Counted from the first letter of the stretch, positions 8,677-17,525 are shown. The stretch: 64,000 nucleotides of DNA from VXNJ01 sp009840625 (GCA_965207915.1 OZ242304.1:1240001-1304000), one strand, 5' to 3'. Made by a program: numbers and translations. The notes: generated from the sequence alone by a model not told the origin.

Positions 8677-9150
8677 TTATGGATTCCGCCTGCGCGGCAG
8701 CCAGCGTCCGACCCGTTCGCAGTATCCCGCGTATTCGTCGCCGAACTGCCTGGCCAGGCGCGGTTCCTCGTATATGCGAAGAGATAGAGACAAAAAGGCA
8801 AATATCGCAACCCCGTAAATCGCCACCGCGACCGACCCAAAAAGCACCGCCCAGCCGGCAATGATGGCCAGCACCGCCAAGTACATGGGATTGCGAACGT
8901 ACCGGTAAAGACCACGCGTGACCAATTGCCGGGGAGCGTCCATGGGCGCCGGCGTTCCCCGGCCGAACCGGACAAAGTCCCACGCGCAGCGCGCATACAC
9001 GGCAACGCCCAGGGCGAACAAAAGCCCGGCGGCCGCGGCCACCGGGCCGGCCGACACGGACCTATCGCCGGCAAGCAGCAGCGGCACAAGAACCGCGAAA
9101 ACGCCCTGCGAAATGACCGCAAAGATGGCGGACTTCAGATACAGCATCAT
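8677..9150 (-). CDS. Isoprenylcysteine carboxyl methyltransferase-family membrane protein
   Basis: A 157-residue membrane protein with four or five hydrophobic helices. The segment from about residue 76 (L-V-T-R-G-L-Y-R-Y-V-R-N-P-M-Y) is the hallmark of the ICMT/PEMT-like family, followed by E-E-P-R-L-A-R-Q-F-G-D-E-Y-x-x-Y, which contributes to SAM binding. Such bacterial proteins methylate lipids or small molecules at the membrane; the actual substrate is unknown. The start is the first of two adjacent ATG codons. It is convergent with the Fic gene and lies downstream of the sulfatase on the same strand. Confidence 0.85.
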   Translation of the reverse strand: MMLYLKSAIFAVISQGVFAVLVPLLLAGDRSVSAGPVAAAAGLLFALGVAVYARCAWDFVRFGRGTPAPMDAPRQLVTRGLYRYVRNPMYLAVLAIIAGWAVLFGSVAVAIYGVAIFAFLSLSLRIYEEPRLARQFGDEYAGYCERVGRWLPRRRNP

Positions 9151-9210
9151 GGCGACCGCGGGGCCCGGTCGGTTTCGGAGGACCTGCCGGTACTGGTACC
9201 GGGGAGTTCG

Positions 9211-10653
9211 TTATCCGGAGCGTTCGGCGAGCGTGAGTTCGTGGGCACGGGTTCTTTCTTCGTCAACCGCCTCGAACCAGTCCTGCAGGCGGGCGCCCAT
9301 CATCGCGACCCGGTCCGGGTGTTCGGCGGCCAGATCGGTACCCTCGAACGGGTCTTCGGCGATGTTGTAGAGCCGCGGCGGCGGCGGGTCGGGGATCACC
9401 AACCGCGGATCGGGATCATCCATCAATCCGGTGACGTTCTCGGGGTGGTACTTGTATTCGATGTCGGTCTCCACATAACGCCGGAAGGCCGCCTCGTCGG
9501 CCGCCGTTCGGTAGCCGATGCCAAGAACCGGGCGCACCAGCTTCCAGTCGCCGTCGCGCATGGCGGCATTGGTTTCGGCGATCGGCTGATACATGTTCCA
9601 CTGCCAGAAGCGGGCCGGCGCCGGCCGCGAGCCCTCTCCGCGCAGCTGCCCGAGCACGCTCGCACCGTCCAGCGGCAGTCCTCCGGGCCGCTCGATCCCG
9701 GCGGCGTCAAGCAGCGTCGGCAGCCAGTCGCAGAAGTGAACCATTTCCCCGACGCGCAGTCCGTCCCCGGGCAGGCCGTCGGGCCAGCGCAGCAACATCG
9801 GCACCCTGATGCCGCCCTCCAGGACCAGCGCCTTGCAGCCGCTGAACCCGCAGTTGAACCGCGTAGTGTCGACGCTGACGCCTGCGGGTACCTGGTCGTC
9901 GCGCAATCGGAACGCGGGACCGTTGTCCGAGCTAAACATCACCAGCGTGTTCTCGGTCAGGCCGCGGCGGTCGATTTCCTCCAGGATCCGTCCGATCCCG
10001 CGATCCATGACCTCGATCATGGCGTAGGTGAGCGCCACTCCCCGCGAGAGCCCCATGGCCTCGTAACGTGCAACTTCGGGCTCGGGCGCCTGGAGCGGTG
10101 AATGCGGCGCGTTGTACATCACGGCCAGCAGAAAAGGGTCGGCCTCGTGCCGGGCGATGAACGACAGCGCTTCCTCGGTCAGGACGTCGGTCAGATAGCG
10201 TCCGTCGGTCGGTCGGAAGGTGCCGTTAACGTCAAGCCGCCAGCGGTAGTAATCGGCCCAGCCGCCGCGAAACCCGACGAATTCATCGAATCCGCGGGAG
10301 TTGGGGTGGTGCAGCGGATCGAGCGCCCCGTTGTGCCACTTGCCGACGAGCCCGGTGGCGTAACCGGCGGATTTGAACGCATCGCCCAGAGTCACCTCGC
10401 GGGGCGAGATCCGATCAAGGCCGCGCGTTTCCTGCGGGGTGATCGCGCCCGTGCGGTGCGGATAGCGGCCGGTCAGCAGCGCCGCGCGCGATGGCGAACA
10501 CACCGGCGAGCCGGCGTAGTGCTGGGTAAGGCACAACCCCTCCCGGGCCAACCGGTCGAGGTTGGGTGTCCGGATGAGGTCGTTGCCGAACGCCCCGAAA
10601 TCGCCGTAGCCCATGTCGTCGGCGAGGATCAGCAAAACGTTCGGGCCGTTCAT
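9211..10653 (-). CDS. Sulfatase (formylglycine-dependent, arylsulfatase type)
   Basis: A 480-residue type I sulfatase. C-S-P-S-R (Cys52-Arg56), in S-P-V-C-S-P-S-R-A-A-L-L-T-G-R, is the Cys-type motif matured to formylglycine. The metal-binding L-A-D-D near residue 12 and S-S-D-N-G-P further on are present, as is G-Y-x-T-x-x-x-G-K-W-H. No signal peptide is seen, so it is probably cytoplasmic. I take the ATG at 10653, 9 nt after GGAGGG; the TTG at 10662 directly abuts that sequence. The ribosome site overlaps the end of the DUF6941 gene, so the pair is coupled. The organism needs a formylglycine-generating enzyme, which is not in the window. Confidence 0.92.
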   Translation of the reverse strand: MNGPNVLLILADDMGYGDFGAFGNDLIRTPNLDRLAREGLCLTQHYAGSPVCSPSRAALLTGRYPHRTGAITPQETRGLDRISPREVTLGDAFKSAGYATGLVGKWHNGALDPLHHPNSRGFDEFVGFRGGWADYYRWRLDVNGTFRPTDGRYLTDVLTEEALSFIARHEADPFLLAVMYNAPHSPLQAPEPEVARYEAMGLSRGVALTYAMIEVMDRGIGRILEEIDRRGLTENTLVMFSSDNGPAFRLRDDQVPAGVSVDTTRFNCGFSGCKALVLEGGIRVPMLLRWPDGLPGDGLRVGEMVHFCDWLPTLLDAAGIERPGGLPLDGASVLGQLRGEGSRPAPARFWQWNMYQPIAETNAAMRDGDWKLVRPVLGIGYRTAADEAAFRRYVETDIEYKYHPENVTGLMDDPDPRLVIPDPPPPRLYNIAEDPFEGTDLAAEHPDRVAMMGARLQDWFEAVDEERTRAHELTLAERSG

Positions 10654-10658
10654 CGTGC

Positions 10659-11057
10659 TCAACCCTCCGCGGGCGGTTCCAGCACGCTGAAGCCGATCCG
10701 CTTCATTTCGATTCCCTCGACCAGGATGTGGACCGAATGGGGGCCGTAGCGCTGGATCTCCAGATCGTCGAAATTCAATATCAGGGTCTGCGCGGTTTCC
10801 AGCTTGGTGGTCGGCTCGGGGATCTCGATCGCCCCCTTGATGCTCACCAGTTCGCCCCCGTCGGCGTCGATGATGTCAAACTGAACCCGCTTGCGCCCGG
10901 CCTCGGTCTCGTGGGCCCTGAATCGCGCGACCACGCACAGTCGATGGTGGCGCTGGGGAAGCTCGGCCGCGTAGATTGTGTCGAATCCGATGCCGAGGGC
11001 CGAGACCTTGCCGGCTTTTTCGGCATGGTCGCAAAGGAATGCAAAGTCAACATCCAT
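10659..11057 (-). CDS. DUF6941-like conserved protein
   Basis: A 132-residue protein without signal peptide or membrane helix. M-D-V-D-F-A-F-L-C-D-H-A, then G-K-V-S-A-L-G-I-G-F-D-T-I-Y-A, then strands ending P-H-S-V-H-I-L-V-E-G, match the pattern I remember for DUF6941, a small beta-sandwich-like family with no known function. The ATG at 11057 is chosen because the frame upstream is low-complexity. It lies immediately upstream of the sulfatase and overlaps its ribosome binding site, so the two are one transcription unit. Confidence 0.65.
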   Translation of the reverse strand: MDVDFAFLCDHAEKAGKVSALGIGFDTIYAAELPQRHHRLCVVARFRAHETEAGRKRVQFDIIDADGGELVSIKGAIEIPEPTTKLETAQTLILNFDDLEIQRYGPHSVHILVEGIEMKRIGFSVLEPPAEG

Positions 11058-11206
11058 GGGAACTTTTCCAATTCTGCGGATATCGGGCGGCGGTTCATGT
11101 CCGTAACCGGCCGAACGTCGGCCGGGCCAATTCCGGCGGTCCGGACCCGGTGAGCAGCGGTGGCAGCCGCGATCCGGATAACCGCTCCGGCCGCGATTCG
11201 GGATCG

Positions 11207-11950
11207 ATGCATAAAGGCGGCCGGCCGGGACCGGCGGGCCGAGATACGGCCGCGCTGCTTGACGAGCAGATGGCCTACTACCGGGCACGCTCGCCGGAAT
11301 ACGACCAGTGGTGGCTGCGCGCCGGCAAATACGACCGCGGTCCCCGCTTTCTGCGGAGTTGGGACGAGGAGACCGACCAGGTTCGCGCGGCGCTCGATGA
11401 ATTCGGCCTACGCGGCCGGATCCTCGAAATCGCCTGCGGCACCGGCTGGTGGACCCCGCAGCTGGCCGCCGACGCCGAGCAGGTTACGGTGATCGACGCC
11501 TCCAGCGAGATGCTCGCGCGCTGCCGGGCCCGCATGGCGGCCGCCGGGGGCGATGCGGCGAAGCTGGAGTACCTGCAGTCCGACATATGGGAATGGCTTC
11601 CCGAACGCCGGTTTGAGGCGGTGTTTTTCGGATTCTGGCTCTCGCACGTTCCCGAGGTTCGCTTCGACAGCTTCTGGGAACTGGTTGACGGCGCCCTGCT
11701 GCCCGGTGGGCGCGTCTTCTTCGTCGATTCGGCCGAATCGACCGGTTCCAGTCGAATCGGGGACCCGGCGGGGACGCCGGAGACCGAGCGGCGCGAACTC
11801 AACGACGGTCGGCGCTTTGATGTCGTCAAGCGCTACTTCGAACCCGGATGGCTGCGGCAGCGGCTGGCCGGAATCGGCTGGGACATTCAGGTGCAGCGAA
11901 CGGCCCGGTTCTTCATATTTGCCCAGGGAGGGCGAATCGCCGACTTCTAG
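11207..11950 (+). CDS. Class I SAM-dependent methyltransferase
   Basis: A 247-residue methyltransferase. Motif I, L-E-I-A-C-G-T-G, is at residues 73-80; the acidic end of strand 2 is V-I-D-A-S-S-E-M-L; motif IV is near F-F-G-F-W-L-S-H-V-P. The protein ends with F-F-I-F-A-Q. The substrate is not evident; an N-terminal Y-Y-R-A-R-S-P-E-Y-D is common in small-molecule and SAM-binding family members. The start is uncertain: the ATG at 11207 has only a weak ribosome site and a GTG at 11150 is an alternative. It is transcribed divergently from the DUF6941-sulfatase pair. Confidence 0.85.
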   Translation: MHKGGRPGPAGRDTAALLDEQMAYYRARSPEYDQWWLRAGKYDRGPRFLRSWDEETDQVRAALDEFGLRGRILEIACGTGWWTPQLAADAEQVTVIDASSEMLARCRARMAAAGGDAAKLEYLQSDIWEWLPERRFEAVFFGFWLSHVPEVRFDSFWELVDGALLPGGRVFFVDSAESTGSSRIGDPAGTPETERRELNDGRRFDVVKRYFEPGWLRQRLAGIGWDIQVQRTARFFIFAQGGRIADF

Positions 11951-12133
11951 CCCGCGGAGATGCAGCCACCAGCGCCGACGGCACGTGCCCGACGCCTGCC
12001 GGGCGCCAGCCCGGGGAATGGCGCTCCGCCGGCCGAGGCGTAGCAAAATGATTCCGGCGATCGGTGGCGGGCGGTAACGATTCCCCGGACTCGCGATTCC
12101 TCCCGACCGCGATGGGCCTAAAGGAGCAACAAA

Positions 12134-13231
12134 TTGAAAATCACCGACGTTAAGGTGGATCTCTTCACTTGGCATTCCGAGCCGTGGCAAACCGGCGTCG
12201 GAACCCAGTTCAGCGAGAGCCAGCTCGGCCTGGTCAGCGTGGAGACCGATGCCGGCGTGACCGGCAACGCTTTCCTCGGCAGCCTGCATGTGGGTGCCGA
12301 TCACTACGCCAAGGGGCTCGTCAAGTTCCTCAAGCCGCTGCTGCTGGGCCGCGACCCGCAGGACATCGGCGCGATCTGGTGGGAGATGTGGAAGCAGAAC
12401 CGGAAAGCTTCGGTCCAGGCGATCGGGGCGGTCGACATCTGCCTCTGGGACATCAACGGCAAGATCGCCAACCAGCCGATCCACCGCCTGCTGGGCACCT
12501 GCCGCCATTCGGTGCCGGTTTATTCCTCGACCGCGCACTGGGATTCCGACGCCGAGTACGTCGAGGAGGCGCTCCGGTTCAAGGAGCAGGGCTGGCCCGC
12601 CCACAAGATTCATCCGCATGGCCAGCCGGCCGCCGACATCCGGCTCTGCGAGGTGGTGCGCGACGCGGTCGGCGACGATATGAAACTCATGCTCGATTCG
12701 ATGTGGGCCTACCAGTACGAAGACGCCCTGCGGGTGGGCCGGGCGATCGAAGAGCTGGACTTCTACTGGTACGAAGACCCGCTGGTCGAGGAGGACATCT
12801 ACAGCTACGTGAAGCTGCACCAGAAACTCGACATCCCGATCATGAGCACCGAGTCGGCGCCGGGCCGGTTCTACGGCATGGCCACCTGGATTACCCAGTA
12901 CGCCACCGACTACCTGCGCGGCGACGTGGCGGTGACCGCCGGAATCACGCCGCTCCTGCGGCAGTGCAACCTGGCCGAGGGATTCAACATGAAGTGCGAG
13001 ATCCACCACGGTGGCAATTCGCTCAACAACGTGGCCAACCTGCACGTGACGATGGCCGTCCAGAACTGCGAATTCTTCGAGTTCTTCCCCTGCACCGGGG
13101 CCAACATGTACGGGCTGGTGGAGGACATCGACATGACCGGCGGCGTCGTGCACGCTCCCACCGGCCCCGGCCTGGGCTACGAGATCGATATGGACCTGGT
13201 GCGGCGCGAGTACACCGCCACGATTTCGTGA
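12134..13231 (+). CDS. Mandelate racemase/muconate lactonizing enzyme-family protein (enolase superfamily)
   Basis: A 365-residue enolase-superfamily protein, probably a sugar-acid dehydratase. The TTG start at 12134 is well supported by AAGGAG 7 nt upstream. Metal ligands are readable: Asp188 in L-M-L-D-S-M, Glu214 in Y-E-D-P and Glu240 in S-T-E-S. The catalytic base region has K-I-H (158-160) rather than K-x-K, and the C-terminal E-I-H-H-G-G supplies His291/292. K-x-H plus late His is seen in some acid-sugar dehydratase groups, but the substrate cannot be assigned. It precedes an NDP-sugar epimerase by 66 nt on the same strand. Confidence 0.88.
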   Translation: MKITDVKVDLFTWHSEPWQTGVGTQFSESQLGLVSVETDAGVTGNAFLGSLHVGADHYAKGLVKFLKPLLLGRDPQDIGAIWWEMWKQNRKASVQAIGAVDICLWDINGKIANQPIHRLLGTCRHSVPVYSSTAHWDSDAEYVEEALRFKEQGWPAHKIHPHGQPAADIRLCEVVRDAVGDDMKLMLDSMWAYQYEDALRVGRAIEELDFYWYEDPLVEEDIYSYVKLHQKLDIPIMSTESAPGRFYGMATWITQYATDYLRGDVAVTAGITPLLRQCNLAEGFNMKCEIHHGGNSLNNVANLHVTMAVQNCEFFEFFPCTGANMYGLVEDIDMTGGVVHAPTGPGLGYEIDMDLVRREYTATIS

Positions 13232-13297
13232 CCGGTTCGATCGCGCGCTGATGGACTGGACCGCCATCGGGTCCGCTCGGGCGGGGCGGACAACGAT

Positions 13298-14236
13298 TTG
13301 AAACGCAGTATGGTGACCGGCGGGGCCGGCTTCCTGGGCCGCCACCTGGTTTCCGGCCTGGCGGCGCTCGGCGACCGCGTCCTGGTGGTCGACACCGCCC
13401 CCGGCCCGGTGGATGGAGCAGTCGACCACGTCCGCGCCGACGTGCGCGATAGGGCCGCGATGCTTGAAATCACGGGGGATTTCCGGCCGCAGATCGTTTA
13501 TCACCTGGCCGCCCAGGCCGACCCGCGCCGGGCCCACGCGGATCCGGCGCTTGACCTGGACGTCAACGCCGCCGGAACCCTGACTACCGCGCTGGCGGCA
13601 CTTTCGGCCGGGGCGGAACGGTTCGTGTTCGTCTCAACCGGCGGCGCCATGTACGGCGATCCGGCGGCAGCCCAATTGCCGGTCGGCGAGGACTACCCGC
13701 CAGCGCCGGTCTCCCCGTACGGACTGTCCAAATACTGCGCCGAGCTGTACCTGGATCTTCTGGGGCGCACGCGGGGGCTATCGTATTCGATCGTGCGCCC
13801 GGGCAACATCTACGGTCCCGGTCAGGACGCCAGCTCCGAGGTCGGGGTAGTCACGATCTTCCTTGACCGGATGCTTACCGGCAAGATTCCGCAGCTGCGC
13901 GGCCGCGGGCTGCCGACGCGCGATTACGTCTACGTCGACGACGTGGTTGCAGCGATCCTGCTGGCGGCCGAGCGCGGTGCGCCGCGGCCGTACAACATCG
14001 GGTCCGGCCGGCAGACCTCGGTCCGGCAAATATTCGACGAAATCAGCGACCGGCTGGGGTTGGATATCGAACCGGAATTGGCCGAGCTCTCCCCCGGCGA
14101 GGTCGGCTATATGGCGCTGGATTGCAGCGCCGCGGCGCGGGATCTCGGCTGGGTCCCCGGGGTTTCTCTCGGCGAAGGATTGGACCGGACTATCGCCTGG
14201 GCGCGGCGGCAGTCCGCCAGCGGGGTCCGCGGCTAG
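13298..14236 (+). CDS. NAD-dependent epimerase/dehydratase (extended SDR)
   Basis: A 312-residue extended SDR resembling UDP-glucose 4-epimerases. The Rossmann motif G-G-A-G-F-L-G is at residues 8-14, the catalytic pair Tyr141/Lys145 lies in S-P-Y-G-L-S-K, and S-T-G-G precedes it. N-I-Y-G-P-G and T-R-D-Y-V-Y-V-D-D are family hallmarks. The TTG at 13298 yields M-K-R-S-M-V-T-G-G, which fits the usual short N-terminus; an ATG four codons later is the alternative. Location beside sugar-acid genes suggests NDP-sugar metabolism. Confidence 0.87.
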   Translation: MKRSMVTGGAGFLGRHLVSGLAALGDRVLVVDTAPGPVDGAVDHVRADVRDRAAMLEITGDFRPQIVYHLAAQADPRRAHADPALDLDVNAAGTLTTALAALSAGAERFVFVSTGGAMYGDPAAAQLPVGEDYPPAPVSPYGLSKYCAELYLDLLGRTRGLSYSIVRPGNIYGPGQDASSEVGVVTIFLDRMLTGKIPQLRGRGLPTRDYVYVDDVVAAILLAAERGAPRPYNIGSGRQTSVRQIFDEISDRLGLDIEPELAELSPGEVGYMALDCSAAARDLGWVPGVSLGEGLDRTIAWARRQSASGVRG

Positions 14237-14922
14237 GAGACCTCCACCTTAAATTCCGGGTCGATCAGGTACTGGCGAACCTCGTCGAACCGGTCGATCT
14301 CGACCAGGGCGACCATTTCGTCGCCGACTTCGAGTTCCAGGTCCGGTTCCAGCGGAATGATCTTGCCGCCGCGGATGACCGCGCAGACACTGCAGCCGTG
14401 ATCGGCAAGCTTTAGTTCGCGCAGCGGGCGACTCAGCGCGCGCGACTCGGGGGCGAAGCGGAACTCGACCAGTTCGTGTCCGCATTCCTGCAGGCGCATC
14501 AGGTGGACTACCCCGCCGCCGGTGCTTACGTCGCGTTCGATCATCGAGAGCACCAAATCGGTCGCGCTGACCATTTCGGTTATGCCCAGGGTCCGGAAAA
14601 CCGCCGCGTTTTCAGGGTCATTGACCCGGGCGATGATACGGCAGTTCTCGCCGGCCAGCATCATCGCCAGCTGGGCGATGATCAGGTTGTCCTCGTCGTG
14701 GCCGGTCATCGCGCAAACCAGCTGGGCGCGATTGACCCCGGCCTCCTGCAGCCAGCGCCCCTCGCAGGCATCGTGCGAGAGGACCATGCCGCCGAGTTCG
14801 GCGTGCAATTCGCGCGCCCGGGCGGGGTTTTTCTCCAACACCACCACCTCGTTGCCGCGGTCCAGCAGCTCCTGGGCCAAGTGATAGCCGACCGTCCCTC
14901 CGCCGCAGACGATGATGAACAC
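14233..14922 (-). CDS. TrkA-family potassium uptake regulator, full-length (RCK_N + RCK_C)
   Basis: A 229-residue protein. G-G-G-T-V-G near residue 7 and the acidic V-V-V-L-E-K form the NAD-binding RCK_N domain; the C-terminal 85 residues (R-A-L-S-R-P-L-R-E-L ... L-E-V-G-D-E-M-V-A-L-V) form RCK_C. It gates a Trk/Ktr potassium channel in response to nucleotide. The GTG at 14922, 4 nt after the stop of the preceding gene, is the start; the longer frame overlaps that gene. Paired TrkA genes of this kind are known as ceoB/ceoC in actinobacteria. No membrane Trk subunit is present in the window. Confidence 0.88.
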   Translation of the reverse strand: MFIIVCGGGTVGYHLAQELLDRGNEVVVLEKNPARARELHAELGGMVLSHDACEGRWLQEAGVNRAQLVCAMTGHDEDNLIIAQLAMMLAGENCRIIARVNDPENAAVFRTLGITEMVSATDLVLSMIERDVSTGGGVVHLMRLQECGHELVEFRFAPESRALSRPLRELKLADHGCSVCAVIRGGKIIPLEPDLELEVGDEMVALVEIDRFDEVRQYLIDPEFKVEVS

Positions 14923-14926
14923 CGCG

Positions 14927-15352
14927 CTAGCCGGAATCCTGCAGCGCGTCGCGCAGCATCTGCGCGCCGATCCGCGTCGGGCAAACGGTGCGCAGCCCGA
15001 GCGCGGCGTAAGCGTCTGAGCGCACCGGATCGTAGCAGCGCGCAACCACCTGTTGGACGTCATACACGCGCTGGGCGATCTGGGCAATCATGATGTTGGT
15101 GTTGTCGCCCTGGGTGGCGGTCACCAGCGCGTCGGCGCTCCGGATGCCGGCGCGCTCAAGGAGCTTGCTGTTCTTGGCGTCGCCGACCATCGTCGACCCG
15201 CCGAAATCGGGCGACAGACGCTTGAACGAATCCGCCGAGCGGTCCACTATCACGACCGCGTCGCCGGCCGCGTCCAGCAGGTTCGCGAGCTGCGCGCCGA
15301 CGCGCCCGCAGCCAATTACGATCACGTATTTGCGGCGCGACCGATCGCTCAT
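14927..15352 (-). CDS. TrkA-family regulator, RCK_N domain only
   Basis: A 141-residue protein with only the NAD-binding half of a TrkA subunit: G-C-G-R-V-G at residues 14-19, acidic V-I-V-D-R-S after strand 2, and G-D-N-T-N-I further on. The RCK_C half is absent, as in the shorter member of the ceoB/ceoC pairs. It lies 4 nt upstream of the full-length TrkA gene and 20 nt downstream of a nucleotidyltransferase gene, all on the minus strand. Likely forms a hetero-oligomeric gating ring with its neighbour. Confidence 0.88.
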   Translation of the reverse strand: MSDRSRRKYVIVIGCGRVGAQLANLLDAAGDAVVIVDRSADSFKRLSPDFGGSTMVGDAKNSKLLERAGIRSADALVTATQGDNTNIMIAQIAQRVYDVQQVVARCYDPVRSDAYAALGLRTVCPTRIGAQMLRDALQDSG

Positions 15353-15372
15353 CCGGGCTCACCCCGACTGGT

Positions 15373-16314
15373 TCATTTATCCGGTTTTGGTTCCGCCCGA
15401 TTCTTGCGCAAACGCTGCGCGTTCGCGCGCCGCCATTCCTCCATGCTGTGCCGCAGGCCGATTTCGGGATGGGCCTGTCCGTAGGCGAAGTCCAGCGGCG
15501 CCTCGGGCGGCAGGATCTGGGCGCTTTGCAGAAGTGATTCCATTTTTTCCATGTACTGGGTCAGGGCGCCGATCCGTCGATTCAATTCCGCCTCGCCAAA
15601 GTCCCGCACCAGCATGATTTGCCCCAGGCATTCCTCGAATCCGCCGACCGGATCGGGGCGGGCGCGCAGGTACTGAACGCGCTTGTTGGGCCAGGTGAGC
15701 CAGGCGCCGTGCCAGGCGAACATGAATTTGAGGAAGTAGTCGATCCCGGCGGCGAAGTGCGCGTGCGCCAGACGCCCGTCGCCGCGCTCGTACCAGGCCA
15801 GCGCCTTGGCCGGCCGCAGGTGGTAGTTGACCTGGTAGTAGAGATCGATGAGACGCTCGCGGCGCAGCCGGGCGGGATATTCGGAGACCCGCTCCAGGAT
15901 CTCGGCACAGGAGCCGTCACGTTCCCAGACCAGCAGGCCGCCGGCCAGCAGGTGGCGCTCGAGTTCGGATGCTTCGCCCGCCGCCAGGCGGTCCAGGTCG
16001 ACCCGCTGCGCGTCCACGTGCAATAGGTCAGGGTCCTTGGGCAGCTGCTCGGAGCGCCCGAAATAGCGTTCGAGCCGCGGCGACCAGACGAAATCGCCCG
16101 GCACTACCGCCAGATCCAGCGGGCGAAAGAGCAGGAACATGTCCACGTCGGAATCGGCGCGGGCGTCCCCGTGGGCGACCGAATCGGTTACGACCGCGCC
16201 CCGAAAGCTCGGTTCGCCGGCCAGGCGCGCGGCGATGAAGTCGCGCACTTGGCCGATCTTGCGGCGGCTGTGAGGGTTGTCGGGTGCCGACCGTTGCAAA
16301 ACGTCTTGGCTCAA
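15373..16314 (-). CDS. Pol-beta-superfamily nucleotidyltransferase-like protein
   Basis: A 313-residue protein. S-V-A-H-G-D-A-R-A-D-S-D-V-D-M-F near residues 45-60 is a nucleotidyltransferase active-site pattern with the D-x-D metal pair; the preceding G-S of the usual G-S-x-A-x-G is replaced by A-H-G. The remaining 200 residues are helical (Y-Y-Q-V-N-Y-H-L-R-P-A-K-A-L-A-W-Y) and resemble the helical part of DUF4037-like or MNT/HEPN-like fusions. Its job is unknown; RNA, small-molecule or protein nucleotidylation are all possible. It is the first gene of the unit with the two TrkA genes. Confidence 0.7.
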   Translation of the reverse strand: MSQDVLQRSAPDNPHSRRKIGQVRDFIAARLAGEPSFRGAVVTDSVAHGDARADSDVDMFLLFRPLDLAVVPGDFVWSPRLERYFGRSEQLPKDPDLLHVDAQRVDLDRLAAGEASELERHLLAGGLLVWERDGSCAEILERVSEYPARLRRERLIDLYYQVNYHLRPAKALAWYERGDGRLAHAHFAAGIDYFLKFMFAWHGAWLTWPNKRVQYLRARPDPVGGFEECLGQIMLVRDFGEAELNRRIGALTQYMEKMESLLQSAQILPPEAPLDFAYGQAHPEIGLRHSMEEWRRANAQRLRKNRAEPKPDK

Positions 16315-16402
16315 GGTCTAGGGTGGTTGCCGGGGCGCCGACAGCCGGTTTGAATCCGGCCGCTCGGCTTACGATTTATTTGGGTCTGAAGCGGAGGGTC
16401 CA

Positions 16403-16726
16403 ATGCTCTACGAACTTCGCGAGTACTACACCGAACCGGGTCTAATGTACAAGCTACATGCCCGCTTCCGCAACCACACGCTGGCGATCTGGGATCGCCT
16501 GGGCATTGAGGTGGTCGGGTTCTGGGAAGAGGTGGTCGGCAACAACCAGCGGCTCACCTACATCATCCGCTTCAAGGACATGGCCGACCGCGAGGCCAAG
16601 TGGGGGGCATTCATCAGCGACCCCGAATGGCAGCGGGTCAAGGCCGAGACCGAAGCCGAGGGGCAATTCGTGTCCTGGGTCGAGAACCGCCTGATGCGGC
16701 CGACCGACTACTCCCCGCTCCCCTAA
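16403..16726 (+). CDS. NIPSNAP-family protein
   Basis: A 107-residue dimeric alpha+beta barrel protein. Y-E-L-R-E-Y near the start, the F-W-E-E-V-V-G-N-N-Q-R-L-T-Y-I-I-R-F strand pair and the F-x-x-D-P-E-W motif are those of NIPSNAP domains. GGAGGG lies 4 nt before the ATG. Bacterial members often sit beside dehydrogenases; their function is unresolved. It opens an operon with an SDR (12 nt downstream) and a Gfo/Idh oxidoreductase. Confidence 0.88.
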   Translation: MLYELREYYTEPGLMYKLHARFRNHTLAIWDRLGIEVVGFWEEVVGNNQRLTYIIRFKDMADREAKWGAFISDPEWQRVKAETEAEGQFVSWVENRLMRPTDYSPLP

Positions 16727-16738
16727 GGGTCTCCGGCT

Positions 16739-17512
16739 ATGGCTTGGGAGCTTGGGAATCCCTTTGACTTGACCGGCAAGGTGGCGCTTGTCACCGGCGG
16801 CGGCCGCGGCATCGGCAGCGGTTTCGCCAGGGCGATCGCCAATGCCGGCGCCGACGTAGTGCTGGCCGCCCGGTCCAAGGAGCAGCTTGAATCGGTCGCC
16901 GACGACATACGGGCGATGGGCCGACGGGTGGTGGTCGCGCCCACCGACGTCTCCGACCTGGACCAGGTCCGGTCCCTGATGCAGCTGCCGACCGAGGAGC
17001 TGGGGCGCTTCGACATCTTTTTCAACAACGCCGGCACCAACCGCCGCCTGACTATCGCCGAGGCCACTCCCGACGACTGGGATGCGGTCCACGACGTGAA
17101 CCTGCGGGCGGCGTTCTTTGCCATGAAATACGCGATCGGGCCGATGCTGTCCGGCGGCTACGGGCGAATCATCAATACCGCCTCCTTGACCAGCTTCATC
17201 GGCATGACCGGCAATTCGATGTACGGGGCGTCCAAAGGCGGCGTGGCCCAGATGACCAAGGCGATCGCCACCGAATTGGCCGAGACCCCGATCCGCGTCA
17301 ACGCGATTGCCCCCGGCTACATCCGCACCGCGATGACGGAGGCCCGTTACCACCAGGACGAGTTCTCTTCGTGGGTGCTTTCCAGGGTGCCCATGCGGCG
17401 CTGGGGCGAGCCCGCCGATCTTGGCGGAACGGCAGTGTTCCTATCCTCTCCTGCCTCCGAATACGTCACCGGCCACGTAATCCCGGTCGACGGCGGCTGG
17501 ATGGGGGCCTAG
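16739..17512 (+). CDS. SDR-family oxidoreductase
   Basis: A 257-residue classical SDR. T-G-G-G-R-G-I-G is at residues 19-26, N-N-A-G at 96-99, catalytic Ser149, and Y-G-A-S-K gives Tyr162 and Lys166. The R-S-K-E after strand 2 suggests NADP(H) rather than NAD+. It closely resembles gluconate 5-dehydrogenase / 3-oxoacyl reductase-like sugar dehydrogenases, but the substrate is not fixed by sequence. It sits between the NIPSNAP and Gfo/Idh genes, spaced 12 and 13 nt, so one operon is likely. Confidence 0.9.
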   Translation: MAWELGNPFDLTGKVALVTGGGRGIGSGFARAIANAGADVVLAARSKEQLESVADDIRAMGRRVVVAPTDVSDLDQVRSLMQLPTEELGRFDIFFNNAGTNRRLTIAEATPDDWDAVHDVNLRAAFFAMKYAIGPMLSGGYGRIINTASLTSFIGMTGNSMYGASKGGVAQMTKAIATELAETPIRVNAIAPGYIRTAMTEARYHQDEFSSWVLSRVPMRRWGEPADLGGTAVFLSSPASEYVTGHVIPVDGGWMGA

Positions 17513-17525
17513 CAGCCGCAACGCC

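Noticed and set aside
11408..13537. 709-codon open frame antisense to the methyltransferase, enolase-superfamily and epimerase genes
   Set aside because: It runs opposite to three genes with clear catalytic motifs, has no domain pattern, and is Arg/Val/His-rich as expected of a GC-driven shadow frame.
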